Assembly: GCA_022844585.1 (NCBI GenBank) | Contig: JALHLM010000029.1 | Coordinates: 1-20,205, forward strand | Length of the DNA stretch: 20,205 nucleotides | Direction: 5' to 3' | Origin: Pirellulales bacterium | GTDB lineage: Bacteria; Planctomycetota; Planctomycetia; Pirellulales; JALHLM01 | In this document: one piece after another, positions 6,113-15,237 of the stretch | Layout: the number at the start of each line of letters is the position of its first letter | Numbering within the stretch: the first letter of the stretch is position 1 | The notes under the pieces: model-generated | The model's database searches: none | Seen by the model: only the letters and a program-made list of their open reading frames with translations | What the model was told of the DNA's origin: nothing | Translations under genes and position numbers: made by a program

Positions 6113-9100
6113 ATGCTTAACGCCCTGATCCGCTTTGCACTTCGTTATCGCGCGCTCACCATCGTGGCGGCGCTGGCGACGTTGTTGTATGGCGGGTTTG
6201 AGCTGACGCGTTTGCCGATTGACGTGTTTCCGGATTTGAATCGGCCTCGGGTGACCATTCTGACGGAAGCGCCGGGGTTGGCGCCGGAGGAAGTCGAGTC
6301 GCTGATCACGTTTCCGCTGGAATCGGCCGTCAACGGAGCGACCGGCGTGCAGGCCGTGCGCAGCACTTCGGGAGTGGGATTGTCCGTGGTGTATGTCGAA
6401 TTCGCCTACGGAACGGACATTTACATCGACCGGCAAATCGTCGCCGAGAAGATCGCGCTTGCGTCTGACCGCTTGCCCGCCGGGGTGCGGCCGCAAATGG
6501 CGCCGATGTCGTCGATCATGGGACAGATCGTGATGGTCGGCATGTACAGCGAAACGGGGAAGACCGATTCCATCGAACTGCGCACGCTCGCCGATTGGGT
6601 CGTGCGGCAACGATTGTTGACCATTCCCGGCGTTGCCCAAGTGGTCACGATGGGCGGCGGTCGGAAGCAATACCAAGTATTAGTGAACCCAGAATCGCTG
6701 ACGAAGTATGACCTTACGTTGCACGACGTCGAGGAGGCCTTGTCGCGAAGCAACGCCAACGCGACGGGCGGGTACTTGGACGCTGGCGGCGCCGAGTTGC
6801 TGGTGCGCTCGCTGGGGCGGATCACCGATCTGAACGAGCTAGAACAAGTCGTCGTCAAAGCGGGCGGCGAACGATCGGTGCTGCTGGGACAGGTCGCGCG
6901 TGTGGCGGAAGCCGCGCAGGTCAAGCGCGGGGACGCCGCGGTGAACGGTAAGCCGGCCGTGATGATCACGATCTCCAAGCAGCCGGGCGCCGACACGCGC
7001 CGGCTGACCGACGACATCGTCCGGGCGCTTGCGGAGTTGCAACCGGCGCTGCCCAAGGACGTCGTGGTGAATTCCGAGGTGTATCAGCAGAAAGAATTCA
7101 TCGATCTGAGCATTCAGAACGTCATCGAAGCGTTGCGCGACGGCGGCGTGCTGGTGGTGATTGTGCTGTTCTTGTTTCTGTTGAACTTCCGCACCACGTT
7201 TATCACGTTGACCGCGATTCCATTGTCGATCGTGGTGACGGGGTTGATCTTCAAGTGGTTCGACATGTCGATCAACACGATGACGCTCGGTGGCCTGGCC
7301 GTGGCGATCGGCGAATTGGTCGACGACGCGATTGTGGACGTGGAGAACATTTTTCGCCGCTTGCGCGAGAACCGCCGCGCCGCCAAGCCTTTGCCGGCGC
7401 TGCGCGTCGTGTACGATGCCAGCAGCGAGGTCCGCAACTCGATCGTGTTCAGCACCGTACTGGTCGTACTGGTGTTTGTGCCGTTGTTCGCCCTGGGCGG
7501 CATGGAAGGCAAGCTGTTCGTACCGCTGGGAGTCGCTTATATCGTCTCGATTCTAGCCTCATTGATCGTTTCGCTGACGGTGACGCCCGTGCTGGCGTAT
7601 TGGCTGTTGCCCAACGCCAAGGTGATGGATCACGAGAAAGACGGCTGGCTGTTGCGCGTGCTTAAACGGCTGGCCGGCTGGGCGAATCGCGTCAGCGTGC
7701 GGCATCCCTGGCCGATCTTGGGAGCAGTGGCCGCGGCCGTCCTCGTCAGCGGGGTCACGGTCACGCAACTGGGACGCGACTTCCTGCCGCCGTTCAACGA
7801 AGGGAGCGTGCAGGTCAATGTTCTGCTGCCGCCGGGGACGTCGCTTGACGCCTCGAACCGGATGGCGGCGATGGTCGATGAGCGGATCAAGGGTATCGAA
7901 GGGGTCGTCGCCTTCGGTCGCCGGACCGGCCGGGCGGAACTGGATGAGCATGCCGAAGGAGTCAACGTCTCGGAAATCATCATCAGCTTCGATCCGCACA
8001 GCGAACGCTCGCGCGAGGAAGTGCTGGAAGAGCTGCGCGAGGAATTGAGCCACGTGCCGGGCGTCGTGATCGCGGCAGAGCAGCCCTTGCAGCATTTGAT
8101 TTCGCACATGCTCTCGGGCGTCAAGGCACAGGTGGGCATCAAGCTCTACGGTGACGATCTTAAAGTCCTGCGAGACAAGGCCGAACAGATGCGGGCCGCG
8201 ATCGCCAGCGTGCCGGGCGTGAAGGACTTGATGGTCGAACAGCAAACCGAGATCAAGCAACTGCAAATCGTGCCCCAGCGCGATCAACTCGCGCGCTACG
8301 GGTTGAACTCAGCTGACGTGAATGAGCTGATCGAGACCGCGATGAACGGCCGCACGGTCTCCGAAATCGTGCAAGGCGAACGCAAGTTCGATTTAATCGT
8401 GCGGCTCGATGATGAGTATCGCGAAGACCCCGAGAAGCTCAGGCGGTTGTCGATGCAGGTTCCAGGCGGCGGGACGATTCCGCTATCCGCTGTGGCGTCG
8501 ATCGATGAAGGGCTGGGGCCAAACACGATCAATCGCGAGAATGTGCGGCGACGTATCGTCGTGCAGTGCAATACGTCGGGGCGCGACTTGGGGAGCGTCG
8601 TCGAGGACATCGAAGCACGGCTCGCGCCGCTTCGCGAGACATTGCCGACTGGCTATTTCATCGAGTACGGCGGGCAACACGAAAGCCAGAAATCGGCGAC
8701 GCGCATGATTGGGCTGCTGAGCCTGTTGTCGCTCATCGGCATGTTCCTGACGCTTTACACGTTGTTCCACTCAGTCAACATGACGCTCCAGGTGATGGCG
8801 GCGCTGCCGATGGCGGCAATCGGCGCCGTGGGCGCGCTCGTCGTGACCGGGCAATCGCTGACCGTGGCCAGCATGGTCGGATTCATCTCGCTGGCCGGCA
8901 TCGCATCGCGCAATGGAATCCTGTTGATCGCCCACTATTTGCATCTGGTGCGGCACGAGGGCGAGGGATTTACGCCGGAGATGATCGAACGCGCCGGGCG
9001 CGAACGTCTCGCACCAATGTTGATGACGGCGCTGACCGCGGGGATCGCTTTAATTCCCTTGGTGCTGGCCGCGGGCGAGCCGGGCAAGGAAATCCTCTAC

Positions 9101-9313
9101 CCGGTGGCGACCGTCATTCTCGGCGGCTTGATCAGTTCCACGCTGTTAGACTTCTTCGTTCACCCGGCCTTGTTCTGGTGTTTCGGCAGACGAGACGCCG
9201 AGCACCAATTGTCGCACCAGGAAGTCGATCCACTGTCGACCACCCTTGTTCACATTCACAACGGCGGCCCCGTGACCGCTTCGCCGGCTGCCATTCAACA
9301 ACCCACAACCTAG
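6113..9313 (+). CDS. Heavy-metal RND efflux pump, inner-membrane subunit (CusA/CzcA family)
   Basis: A 1066-aa proton-driven RND transporter, the usual length for the HME (heavy-metal efflux) branch. The N-terminus (residues 1-40, ending LPIDVFPDLNRP) holds the first membrane helix and the typical DVFPDLN motif. A large periplasmic loop follows (about 40-335), then helices 2-6 from about 340. The proton-relay helix reads GELVDDAIVDVEN (400-412) with Asp404, Asp405, Asp409 and Glu411, as expected for HME pumps. The second periplasmic loop contains the stretch GRRTGRAELDEHAEGVN; the methionines that bind copper in CusA are not evident there, so Cu/Ag specificity should not be assumed. The second half repeats the helix bundle. 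It works with the adaptor upstream and the lipoprotein 15 nt downstream. Substrate is most likely a divalent or monovalent metal ion. Confidence 0.95.
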   Translation: MLNALIRFALRYRALTIVAALATLLYGGFELTRLPIDVFPDLNRPRVTILTEAPGLAPEEVESLITFPLESAVNGATGVQAVRSTSGVGLSVVYVEFAYGTDIYIDRQIVAEKIALASDRLPAGVRPQMAPMSSIMGQIVMVGMYSETGKTDSIELRTLADWVVRQRLLTIPGVAQVVTMGGGRKQYQVLVNPESLTKYDLTLHDVEEALSRSNANATGGYLDAGGAELLVRSLGRITDLNELEQVVVKAGGERSVLLGQVARVAEAAQVKRGDAAVNGKPAVMITISKQPGADTRRLTDDIVRALAELQPALPKDVVVNSEVYQQKEFIDLSIQNVIEALRDGGVLVVIVLFLFLLNFRTTFITLTAIPLSIVVTGLIFKWFDMSINTMTLGGLAVAIGELVDDAIVDVENIFRRLRENRRAAKPLPALRVVYDASSEVRNSIVFSTVLVVLVFVPLFALGGMEGKLFVPLGVAYIVSILASLIVSLTVTPVLAYWLLPNAKVMDHEKDGWLLRVLKRLAGWANRVSVRHPWPILGAVAAAVLVSGVTVTQLGRDFLPPFNEGSVQVNVLLPPGTSLDASNRMAAMVDERIKGIEGVVAFGRRTGRAELDEHAEGVNVSEIIISFDPHSERSREEVLEELREELSHVPGVVIAAEQPLQHLISHMLSGVKAQVGIKLYGDDLKVLRDKAEQMRAAIASVPGVKDLMVEQQTEIKQLQIVPQRDQLARYGLNSADVNELIETAMNGRTVSEIVQGERKFDLIVRLDDEYREDPEKLRRLSMQVPGGGTIPLSAVASIDEGLGPNTINRENVRRRIVVQCNTSGRDLGSVVEDIEARLAPLRETLPTGYFIEYGGQHESQKSATRMIGLLSLLSLIGMFLTLYTLFHSVNMTLQVMAALPMAAIGAVGALVVTGQSLTVASMVGFISLAGIASRNGILLIAHYLHLVRHEGEGFTPEMIERAGRERLAPMLMTALTAGIALIPLVLAAGEPGKEILYPVATVILGGLISSTLLDFFVHPALFWCFGRRDAEHQLSHQEVDPLSTTLVHIHNGGPVTASPAAIQQPTT

Positions 9314-9328
9314 CGAAAGAGATCCAAC

Positions 9329-9886
9329 ATGCGAAACAACTTTGGCGATAAGTCGCAATGCACACAGCGCGTCGGCGTGGCGACATTTTCGATCGTCGTC
9401 GCGGTCTCGCTTTCCGGCTGTTACCAACAACCAGCACCGGTTGCACCTGCGCCACAAGCAGGAGCATCGCAGGAAGAGGCGCACGACCATGGCGCGCATG
9501 GCCCGCACGAGGGCGAGATCGTCGAACTCGGCGGCGGCGAGTACCACGCGGAAGTGGTGCATGACCACGATGCGCAAATGATCACGGTCTATTTGTTCGA
9601 CGAGTTCCTGGAAAGGCCAGCGTCGGTCGCCACGGAATCGATCACGATCAATCTCACGGTCGATGGCAAGCCCAGTCAGTTCAATTTGCCGGCAGTACCG
9701 GAAAGCGGCGATGCGGCCGGAAGGAGCGCGCGTTTCGAGCTGAAGGACGCGGCGTTATGCGAGGCGCTCGACGCCAAGGGAGTGGACGCCCGGCTGAGCG
9801 TGATGATCCAAGGCCAGGCGTTCACTGGGACGCTCGATCACGCCGGCCACGATCATGAACATGATCACGACGGACATGCGCACTAA
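9329..9886 (+). CDS. His-rich lipoprotein of the metal-efflux operon
   Basis: A 185-aa predicted lipoprotein; family not recognised. After a polar start (1-14) comes a hydrophobic segment and a lipobox LSGC with Cys31, so the mature protein should be lipid-anchored in the envelope. A Pro/Ala/Gln-rich linker follows, then a His-rich patch (HDHGAHGPHEGE, about 52-63), a compact beta-type domain (about 64-165), and a C-terminal tail of alternating His and Asp/Glu (DHAGHDHEHDHDGHAH). The start lies 15 nt after the pump's stop with GAAAGAGA before it, so the two are co-transcribed and probably coupled. The histidine content and position suggest a periplasmic metal-binding partner of the pump; a specific function is not known to me. 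Confidence 0.8.
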   Translation: MRNNFGDKSQCTQRVGVATFSIVVAVSLSGCYQQPAPVAPAPQAGASQEEAHDHGAHGPHEGEIVELGGGEYHAEVVHDHDAQMITVYLFDEFLERPASVATESITINLTVDGKPSQFNLPAVPESGDAAGRSARFELKDAALCEALDAKGVDARLSVMIQGQAFTGTLDHAGHDHEHDHDGHAH

Positions 9887-9904
9887 ACGCTCAGAGCGGC
9901 GGCG

Positions 9905-10522
9905 CTATTGAGGAATGACGGGCGCTTCGGGCACGAGCAGGCTATTGACCTGGGAATACTCTTTGCGCCGCGCGGCGTATTTGATCATGTATTCCCCTTT
10001 GGGATCAAAGGCGCGCGAGCCGTCGACGCTTTGCGTATAGGCGCCGAGGGAGATGTTCTGCATGAAGCCGAGCATCTGGCGGTCCGGCGCCAGGCCAATC
10101 ACCATTCGCTTTTCCGGATCGAAGCCTCCGAAGAGGAATTCCCGGCCGAGCGGCGCGGTGTGCAGGGTCATCAACGTGAAGCAGACCAGCACCCAACCGG
10201 TCCAGAGTCCGAAAAACGCGCCGCCGGCGACGTCGAGCGGGCGGATGAAGCGGACCTTGGTCTTGGAAATAAAGTCGGTCAAGCCGCGCAGGATCGTCAG
10301 CGAGATGGCGAACAGAAACCAGAGCGAAATAAAGTCGACCATGTAAGTGGCGCGACGCAATCCGATGGTTTCCAGCCAGTTCGCGACCGGTTCCCAGAAG
10401 TTCATGGCAATCAGCGCCGCGGTGGTTACGTTCACCAGCGCGATCGCGGCCGTCCACATGCCTTGCGGCATCAGCATGGCCAGCGTGGCGAACATCAGAA
10501 TGACGGCGAGCAGGATCATCAT
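9905..10522 (-). CDS. CvpA-family membrane protein
   Basis: A 205-aa integral membrane protein with four predicted helices (about 2-20, 25-42, 62-82 and 98-118) and a soluble C-terminal tail of about 80 residues. The stretch RPLDVAGGAFFGLWTGW before and within helix 4 matches the CvpA family hallmark (R..D...G..FG...G). CvpA proteins are linked to colicin V production and, more generally, to envelope homeostasis; their biochemical role is unclear. The tail here is longer than in short CvpA proteins and ends in a proline-containing segment. It lies 59 nt downstream of the GspE-like gene on the same strand and converges with the lipoprotein gene (18-nt gap, no clear terminator). The start has two adjacent ATGs and no clear Shine-Dalgarno. 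Confidence 0.8.
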   Translation of the reverse strand: MMILLAVILMFATLAMLMPQGMWTAAIALVNVTTAALIAMNFWEPVANWLETIGLRRATYMVDFISLWFLFAISLTILRGLTDFISKTKVRFIRPLDVAGGAFFGLWTGWVLVCFTLMTLHTAPLGREFLFGGFDPEKRMVIGLAPDRQMLGFMQNISLGAYTQSVDGSRAFDPKGEYMIKYAARRKEYSQVNSLLVPEAPVIPQ

Positions 10523-10581
10523 GGCGAGAACAACCGACGGGTGAAATACCTATTAGTGCAGTTCGATGTGAAACCGAAGCG

Positions 10582-12363
10582 CTACGCGGGCGCCTTTTCC
10601 GTGAGCACGCGGCGCAGCTCTTCCAGTGACGTGATGCCCCGGGCGACAAGGTGAATCCCCTCGGCCTGGAACGATTTCATGCCGGCTTTGCGCGCCTCGG
10701 CACGAATGACGTCGATCCGCGGCGCTTTTACGAGCGCTTCGCGGACGGCCTCATTCGGGGCCAGTAATTCGAAGATGGCGTGGCGTCCGCGATAGCCGAC
10801 GCCGCCGCAATCCGGGCAGACGCTTTCGGGCTGCTCGGGCGGACGATAGAGCGATTCGATCCGTCCGGCCGGGATGCCGAGTTGTTGCAGCAATTGCGGC
10901 GTGGGCACGTAGGCTTCCTTGCAGTGCTCGCAGAGCTTGCGCACCAGCCGTTGACAAATCACGCCTGTCACCGCTCGGGCGAATTTCTCCGGCTTGGGCT
11001 TGATGGCGAGACCGCGAAGCAACGCCTCGGCGGCCTCGCGCGCGCGGACCGTAATGAGCATCGTGCGGTTGTCGTCCATCTGGTCGCAGAGGACGTCGAG
11101 CGTCATCGCGTTGGTCGGCTCGCGGACCACGATGACATCCGGATACTCGCGCAGAATCTTGAGCATCTTCTGATCGGGCGTCTCGTTCGCGGCGGCGCTC
11201 CACGTGTGGAGATTGACGTTCTCCACCAGAATTTCCTGACGCGAGACTTCCTCCAGCGCGATGAAACTGCGGAGATAGCGATCCATGGAGCCGATCGTGG
11301 CGTTGAACAGCGTCGTCAGTCCTTCGCCCGGCGGAGCGGAAATAATAATCAGGCCCGGCGGCGTCTCCAGGATCAACTTGTACTGTTCCTCGACCGGCGG
11401 GCGCATGCCGAGATCGGGCAGGCGCTTGCCCTTGGCATAGCCTTCGTCGATCTGCACGACGACGCGCTCGCCGGTGGCGGTGCCTTGGCTCGTGATCCGC
11501 GTGGGAAATTTGTGATTGTGATACTCGAAGGTGAACTTGCCGCTCTGGCGCGCGCGGCGTTCTTCCGGCTTGAGATTGGCGATTTGCTTCCAAACGGACA
11601 ACTGCTCGTCGGCCGGTTCGCGTTCCTGAGATTCGGCGGGATGCCAGACGCCGTCTACGAGGTGTTGCACGTTGACGGCTTCCTGGGCGTAGTCGAGCAT
11701 GATCGACGAAGCGCGAAGCTCCACGGCGTCGGCCAGTGTCTGTCGGGCGAAGTTGAAGCCCAACTCGTAGTTCTTGGCCAACAGCAGGTTGGCGTTGTTC
11801 TGAATGTCGTCGGCGCCCTCGGAGATCAGTTTGACCGGCGGGCCTTTTTCGGAGTTCGACCTCGATTCCGTGGCGATCTTCACGCCGACCTTGCCAGCCT
11901 TGCCGGAGAACCAGTGGCGCAAGTGGTCGGGCGTCATCACACGCTCATGCGCCATCACCTTGCGGTTGCGGACTAACACATACGCGGCGACGGGCGTAAC
12001 GTAGCCGAGCAACAGCAGCGCCGTGAAGCCGGCCCAGAAGACCGGGATCTTCCACATCGCGATGTAGAGCACGATGAAGGCGAAGAACACGACCACGTTC
12101 CAGGTTTGCCACCCGAAACGGTTCTTCACGGAGTCCTGACCGACCCAATCCGCCGTGTAGACCCAGGCGGCAAACACGAACCAACCGGAGAAGAGCTTCA
12201 GCATGCTCAAGTAGAAGCCCGGGCCGCGCGTCACGGTCTGATTCTGCAACGGGTAGTCCGGCCAGGTCTGCTCGGCCAGTGCAATACTCGGCTCGGCGAG
12301 CACGAACATCACCGCGAACAGCAACAGCAACATCCAAGAACGGCGCGACATAAGCAACAACAT
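10582..12363 (-). CDS. Membrane-anchored GspE/PulE-type ATPase homologue with degenerate nucleotide site
   Basis: A 593-aa protein related to the type II secretion/type IV pilus assembly ATPases. The N-terminus is unusual for this cytoplasmic family: a signal-like segment (about 10-30) and further membrane segments (about 55-72, 88-105 and 108-131). The N2 and C-terminal ATPase domains follow. The Walker A site reads APPGEGLTT (343-351): leucine 349 replaces the essential lysine (canonical GPTGSGKTT). Walker B is EYPDVIVVREP (406-416) instead of DPDxxxxGExRD, and the His box is not recognisable around 430-440. The zinc-type cysteines CEHC (478-481) and CPDC (516-519) are kept. It is therefore probably a non-hydrolysing or altered member, perhaps a structural partner of a true ATPase. 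It lies downstream of pilT, separated by a palindromic repeat. The reading frame is intact, so it is not an ordinary pseudogene. Confidence 0.88.
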   Translation of the reverse strand: MLLLMSRRSWMLLLLFAVMFVLAEPSIALAEQTWPDYPLQNQTVTRGPGFYLSMLKLFSGWFVFAAWVYTADWVGQDSVKNRFGWQTWNVVVFFAFIVLYIAMWKIPVFWAGFTALLLLGYVTPVAAYVLVRNRKVMAHERVMTPDHLRHWFSGKAGKVGVKIATESRSNSEKGPPVKLISEGADDIQNNANLLLAKNYELGFNFARQTLADAVELRASSIMLDYAQEAVNVQHLVDGVWHPAESQEREPADEQLSVWKQIANLKPEERRARQSGKFTFEYHNHKFPTRITSQGTATGERVVVQIDEGYAKGKRLPDLGMRPPVEEQYKLILETPPGLIIISAPPGEGLTTLFNATIGSMDRYLRSFIALEEVSRQEILVENVNLHTWSAAANETPDQKMLKILREYPDVIVVREPTNAMTLDVLCDQMDDNRTMLITVRAREAAEALLRGLAIKPKPEKFARAVTGVICQRLVRKLCEHCKEAYVPTPQLLQQLGIPAGRIESLYRPPEQPESVCPDCGGVGYRGRHAIFELLAPNEAVREALVKAPRIDVIRAEARKAGMKSFQAEGIHLVARGITSLEELRRVLTEKAPA

Positions 12364-12440
12364 TCGCCTGTTGAGAATGAATTTGGCAAGGACGGGGGAC
12401 TACGACGGTGGAATCAAACTACCTCCCCGAAAACCACCAC

Positions 12441-12543
12441 CACTAGCCCGACGCGCAAGCGAGGGGGAGAGGAATTCGAATACGAGTACGGCCGGTACTC
12501 AAAACCAACGTCAACTCCCCCTCGCTTGCGCGTCGGGCTAGTG
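12441..12543. repeat. Long palindromic element, tagcccg family, copy A
   Basis: Two 49-nt arms (12441-12489 and 12495-12543) around a 5-nt loop, in register without gaps. The outer 29 bases match perfectly (starting cactagcccgacgcgcaagc), and the innermost GAGTAC/GTACTC closes the hairpin. About 40 of 49 positions pair. It fills much of the 198-nt gap between the pilT and GspE-like genes and contains no gene. Its ends resemble those of the elements at 15031 and 19712. Confidence 0.9.
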
Positions 12544-12561
12544 TAAATCTTTTGTTTGCAC

Positions 12562-13791
12562 CTAGAAAATACCCGGCTGACTGACGGTGATTCCCTTGAG
12601 GGCCATCCGCAGCGCTTCGACGTTCGGCGCGACTTCGAAGGCCGTGGCGCGGTCGATCAGTTCCTTGTCGACCAGCTCCTTGAGGCTCATCGTGAAGTCT
12701 TGCATCCCTTCCAATTGGCAGGCGCGGATCGCATCCGGCAGGTTTTCATCCCGCTCTTCGAGGACCAACTTCCTGATCGTGGGGTTGAACGTCATGATCT
12801 CCACGGTCGGCACGCGGCCGACGCCGGGCTTGATCGACTTCAACAACTTCTGCGCGACGATGCCCTTCATGTTGAAGGTGATCGCGCTGCGCAGGCTGGA
12901 GTGCATATCCTGCGGGAACAAGTCGAGAATACGGCCGATTGTGGACGGCGCGCTCGAGGCGTGAATCGTGCCGAACACCAAGTGTCCCGTTTCCGCGGCG
13001 TGAATGGCGGTCATGAACGTTTCTTTATCGCGCATTTCGCCCACCAGCATCACGTCCGGATCTTCGCGGACCGCGTGCTTCATGCCGATCTCGAAGTCCT
13101 TGACGTCCAGCCCGATCTCGCGCTGGTTGATGATGCACTTGTCTTCCTGGAAGACGAACTCGATCGGGTCTTCGAGCGTCAGAATGTGCTTGCGGTAGTT
13201 CTGATTGATGAAGTTGAGCATCGACGCGATCGTCGTGCTCTTGCCGGACCCGGTCACGCCGGCCAGCAATACCATGCCTTGGTCGAACTTGCAGAGATCC
13301 TCGATCACCGGCGGCAGGTTCAACCCGGCGAAGTTGGGAATCCAGGCGTTCACGCGCCGGGCGACCATGCCGACGTGTCCGAGCTGTTGCAATAGGTTGA
13401 CGCGAAACCGCCAGATATGGCCATCGACGTCGACGGTGTAGGCGAAGTCCGCGCCGCCGGTCTCGTCGAAGATGTTGCGCAACCGCTCGCTCATCATCGG
13501 GAAGCAGAGGCGGACCATCTCGGCGTCGTCGATCGGCCCGCGGTTCATCGGCCGCAAGGTGCCGTTGACGCGCACGAAGGGAGGGCGGCAGGCCTTGAGG
13601 TGCAAGTCGCTGCCTTCCAGCTTCACCAGCGCCCGGAAGAGCTTGTCGATTTCCAGCTCTTTCCGCTTGCCACTAAAGCGTTCCATGTCCTCGGCAAGGT
13701 TCGTCGTCATGTCCGCCGCCTCAGGTTTTGCCTTCGGAGTCGCCGGCTCCTTGGTCGGGGGAGCGGCCGGTTCCTTGTTCGATGTCGCCAT
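12562..13791 (-). CDS. pilT: Type IV pilus retraction ATPase PilT
   Basis: A 409-aa hexameric ATPase of the PilT family, which powers pilus retraction and twitching from the cytoplasmic face. I start at the ATG at 13791, with AGGA close upstream; the frame extends to 13959, but that extension reads through a palindromic repeat and is not protein-like. A 45-residue Lys/Pro/Ala-rich N-terminal extension precedes the PAS-like N domain. Walker A is GVTGSGKST (178-186), the Asp box LEDPIE (206-211), Walker B DPDVMLVGE (244-252) and the His box TGHLVFGTIHA (268-278). All are canonical, so it should be active. The C-terminus keeps AIRAC...GMQDF, near the AIRAG region important for retraction. Upstream is hisF, downstream the degenerate GspE-like gene. 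No pilin or PilC gene is in the window. Confidence 0.93.
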   Translation of the reverse strand: MATSNKEPAAPPTKEPATPKAKPEAADMTTNLAEDMERFSGKRKELEIDKLFRALVKLEGSDLHLKACRPPFVRVNGTLRPMNRGPIDDAEMVRLCFPMMSERLRNIFDETGGADFAYTVDVDGHIWRFRVNLLQQLGHVGMVARRVNAWIPNFAGLNLPPVIEDLCKFDQGMVLLAGVTGSGKSTTIASMLNFINQNYRKHILTLEDPIEFVFQEDKCIINQREIGLDVKDFEIGMKHAVREDPDVMLVGEMRDKETFMTAIHAAETGHLVFGTIHASSAPSTIGRILDLFPQDMHSSLRSAITFNMKGIVAQKLLKSIKPGVGRVPTVEIMTFNPTIRKLVLEERDENLPDAIRACQLEGMQDFTMSLKELVDKELIDRATAFEVAPNVEALRMALKGITVSQPGIF

Positions 13792-13872
13792 CTGTTCCTG
13801 TGGTTGCTGAAATCCGTTTAAAGGAAGGCGGAAACAAGTACCCGCGGACCGATCCAACGGGGGCCAATACTG

Positions 13873-14015
13873 GAATGACGAATTTCTAAATCCGAATGAC
13901 GAATCAATGACGAATGATCGAATGTCGAACGACGAACACGTCCCCGGCGAGGCGAACATTCGTCATTCAGTCATTCGACATTCATTCGTCATTCGGATTT
14001 AGAAATTCGTCATTC
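13873..14015. repeat. Long inverted-repeat element, gaatgacgaat family
   Basis: Each end carries the same 32 bases in inverted orientation (beginning gaatgacgaatttctaaatc), followed on both sides by further, imperfectly matching repeats of gaatg(a/t)cgaatg in the same register. The GC-rich centre (about 13935-13955) forms the loop. It occupies about half of the 299-nt gap between hisF and pilT. Confidence 0.9.
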
Positions 14016-14090
14016 ACAGCTCCCGTTGACCGGTCTAGCAGAATCTTCTTTTCGCCCTCGTCCTCCCGGGTCGCGACTCCGAGCCTCTTC

Positions 14091-14879
<789 letters not shown>

Positions 14880-14910
14880 CGGTTGCCGCTGAGAGCGAAG
14901 GGGGTGGAGC

Positions 14911-14933
14911 AAAAAATCGTGCGACGGCGCACG
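14911..14933 (-). terminator. Hairpin plus T-run upstream of hisF
   Basis: On the minus strand CGTGCG-ccgt-CGCACG (stem 14933-14918) is followed by ATTTTTT, the form of a short intrinsic terminator. It lies only 32 nt before the hisF ATG, so it either stops transcription from the upstream membrane-protein genes or lies within the hisF leader. The predicted hisF transcript would begin right at its first base. Confidence 0.5.
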
Positions 14934-14941
14934 AAAACTTC

Positions 14942-14970
14942 ACTCTAAGCCGCACGGCGCACACGGTCAA
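14942..14970 (-). promoter_or_regulatory. Predicted hisF promoter
   Basis: On the minus strand TTGACC (14970-14965) is followed after 17 nt by TAGAGT (14947-14942), a fair sigma70-type match with ideal spacing. Transcription would begin near 14935, about 55 nt before the hisF ATG. Confidence 0.5.
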
Positions 14971-15030
14971 CGCCCCGCGGGATGTGATTTGCGCATGCGA
15001 GAGCGAATTAACCGCAGAATTGATGCTTCA

Positions 15031-15215
15031 CCGACAATAGCCCGTAGCGCCAGCGAGGGGGATAAGTCGTTGGTGATAAGCCAAACGAATACGCTAGGCG
15101 GACCGTACACGCACGATCAAGTGAGGTTTTGGCAAAGCAAAACGTCGGCCCGGCGTTCGCGTCAAATGTTCCCCGTCGTCCACTCTCCCTCGCTGGCGCT
15201 ACGGGCTAGTGTCGG
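15031..15215. repeat. Long inverted-repeat element, tagcccg family, copy B
   Basis: The ends are inverted copies of ccgaca-tagcccgtagcgc followed by cagcgaggg, over about 30 nt with one or two mismatches. The interior arms are diverged but keep scattered matches in the same register (for example cgaatacgc/cgcgaacgc). The right arm (15177-15212) is identical over 36 nt to the left arm of copy C at 19712-19747. It lies between the small membrane-protein gene and hisF. Confidence 0.85.
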
Positions 15216-15237
15216 CGGGCTCTTGTGGCGTTTCGTC

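Larger units (their letters stand above)
14880..15237. other. Intergenic region upstream of hisF
   Basis: 358 nt without a gene. It holds, from hisF outward, a hairpin with T-run (14911-14933), a predicted hisF promoter (14942-14970) and palindromic repeat copy B (15031-15215). I see nothing else in it. Confidence 0.7.

Noticed and set aside
9887..9904. Bidirectional terminator between the convergent lipoprotein and CvpA genes
   Set aside because: Only 18 nt, no clear stem followed by a T-run on either strand.
10780..11976. 398-codon plus-strand frame
   Set aside because: Antisense of the GspE-like gene; no start context or recognisable domain.
10582..12363. GspE-like gene as a decaying pseudogene
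   Set aside because: A 593-codon frame without interruption and with conserved CxxC pairs and domain order argues for a maintained protein.
12556..13395. 279-codon plus-strand frame
   Set aside because: Antisense of pilT, whose motifs are canonical.
13792..13959. N-terminal extension of PilT by 56 residues
   Set aside because: The extension reads through the gaatgacgaat palindrome (RSFVIDSSFGFRNSSF) and has no homology to PilT; ATG at 13791 has a ribosome site.
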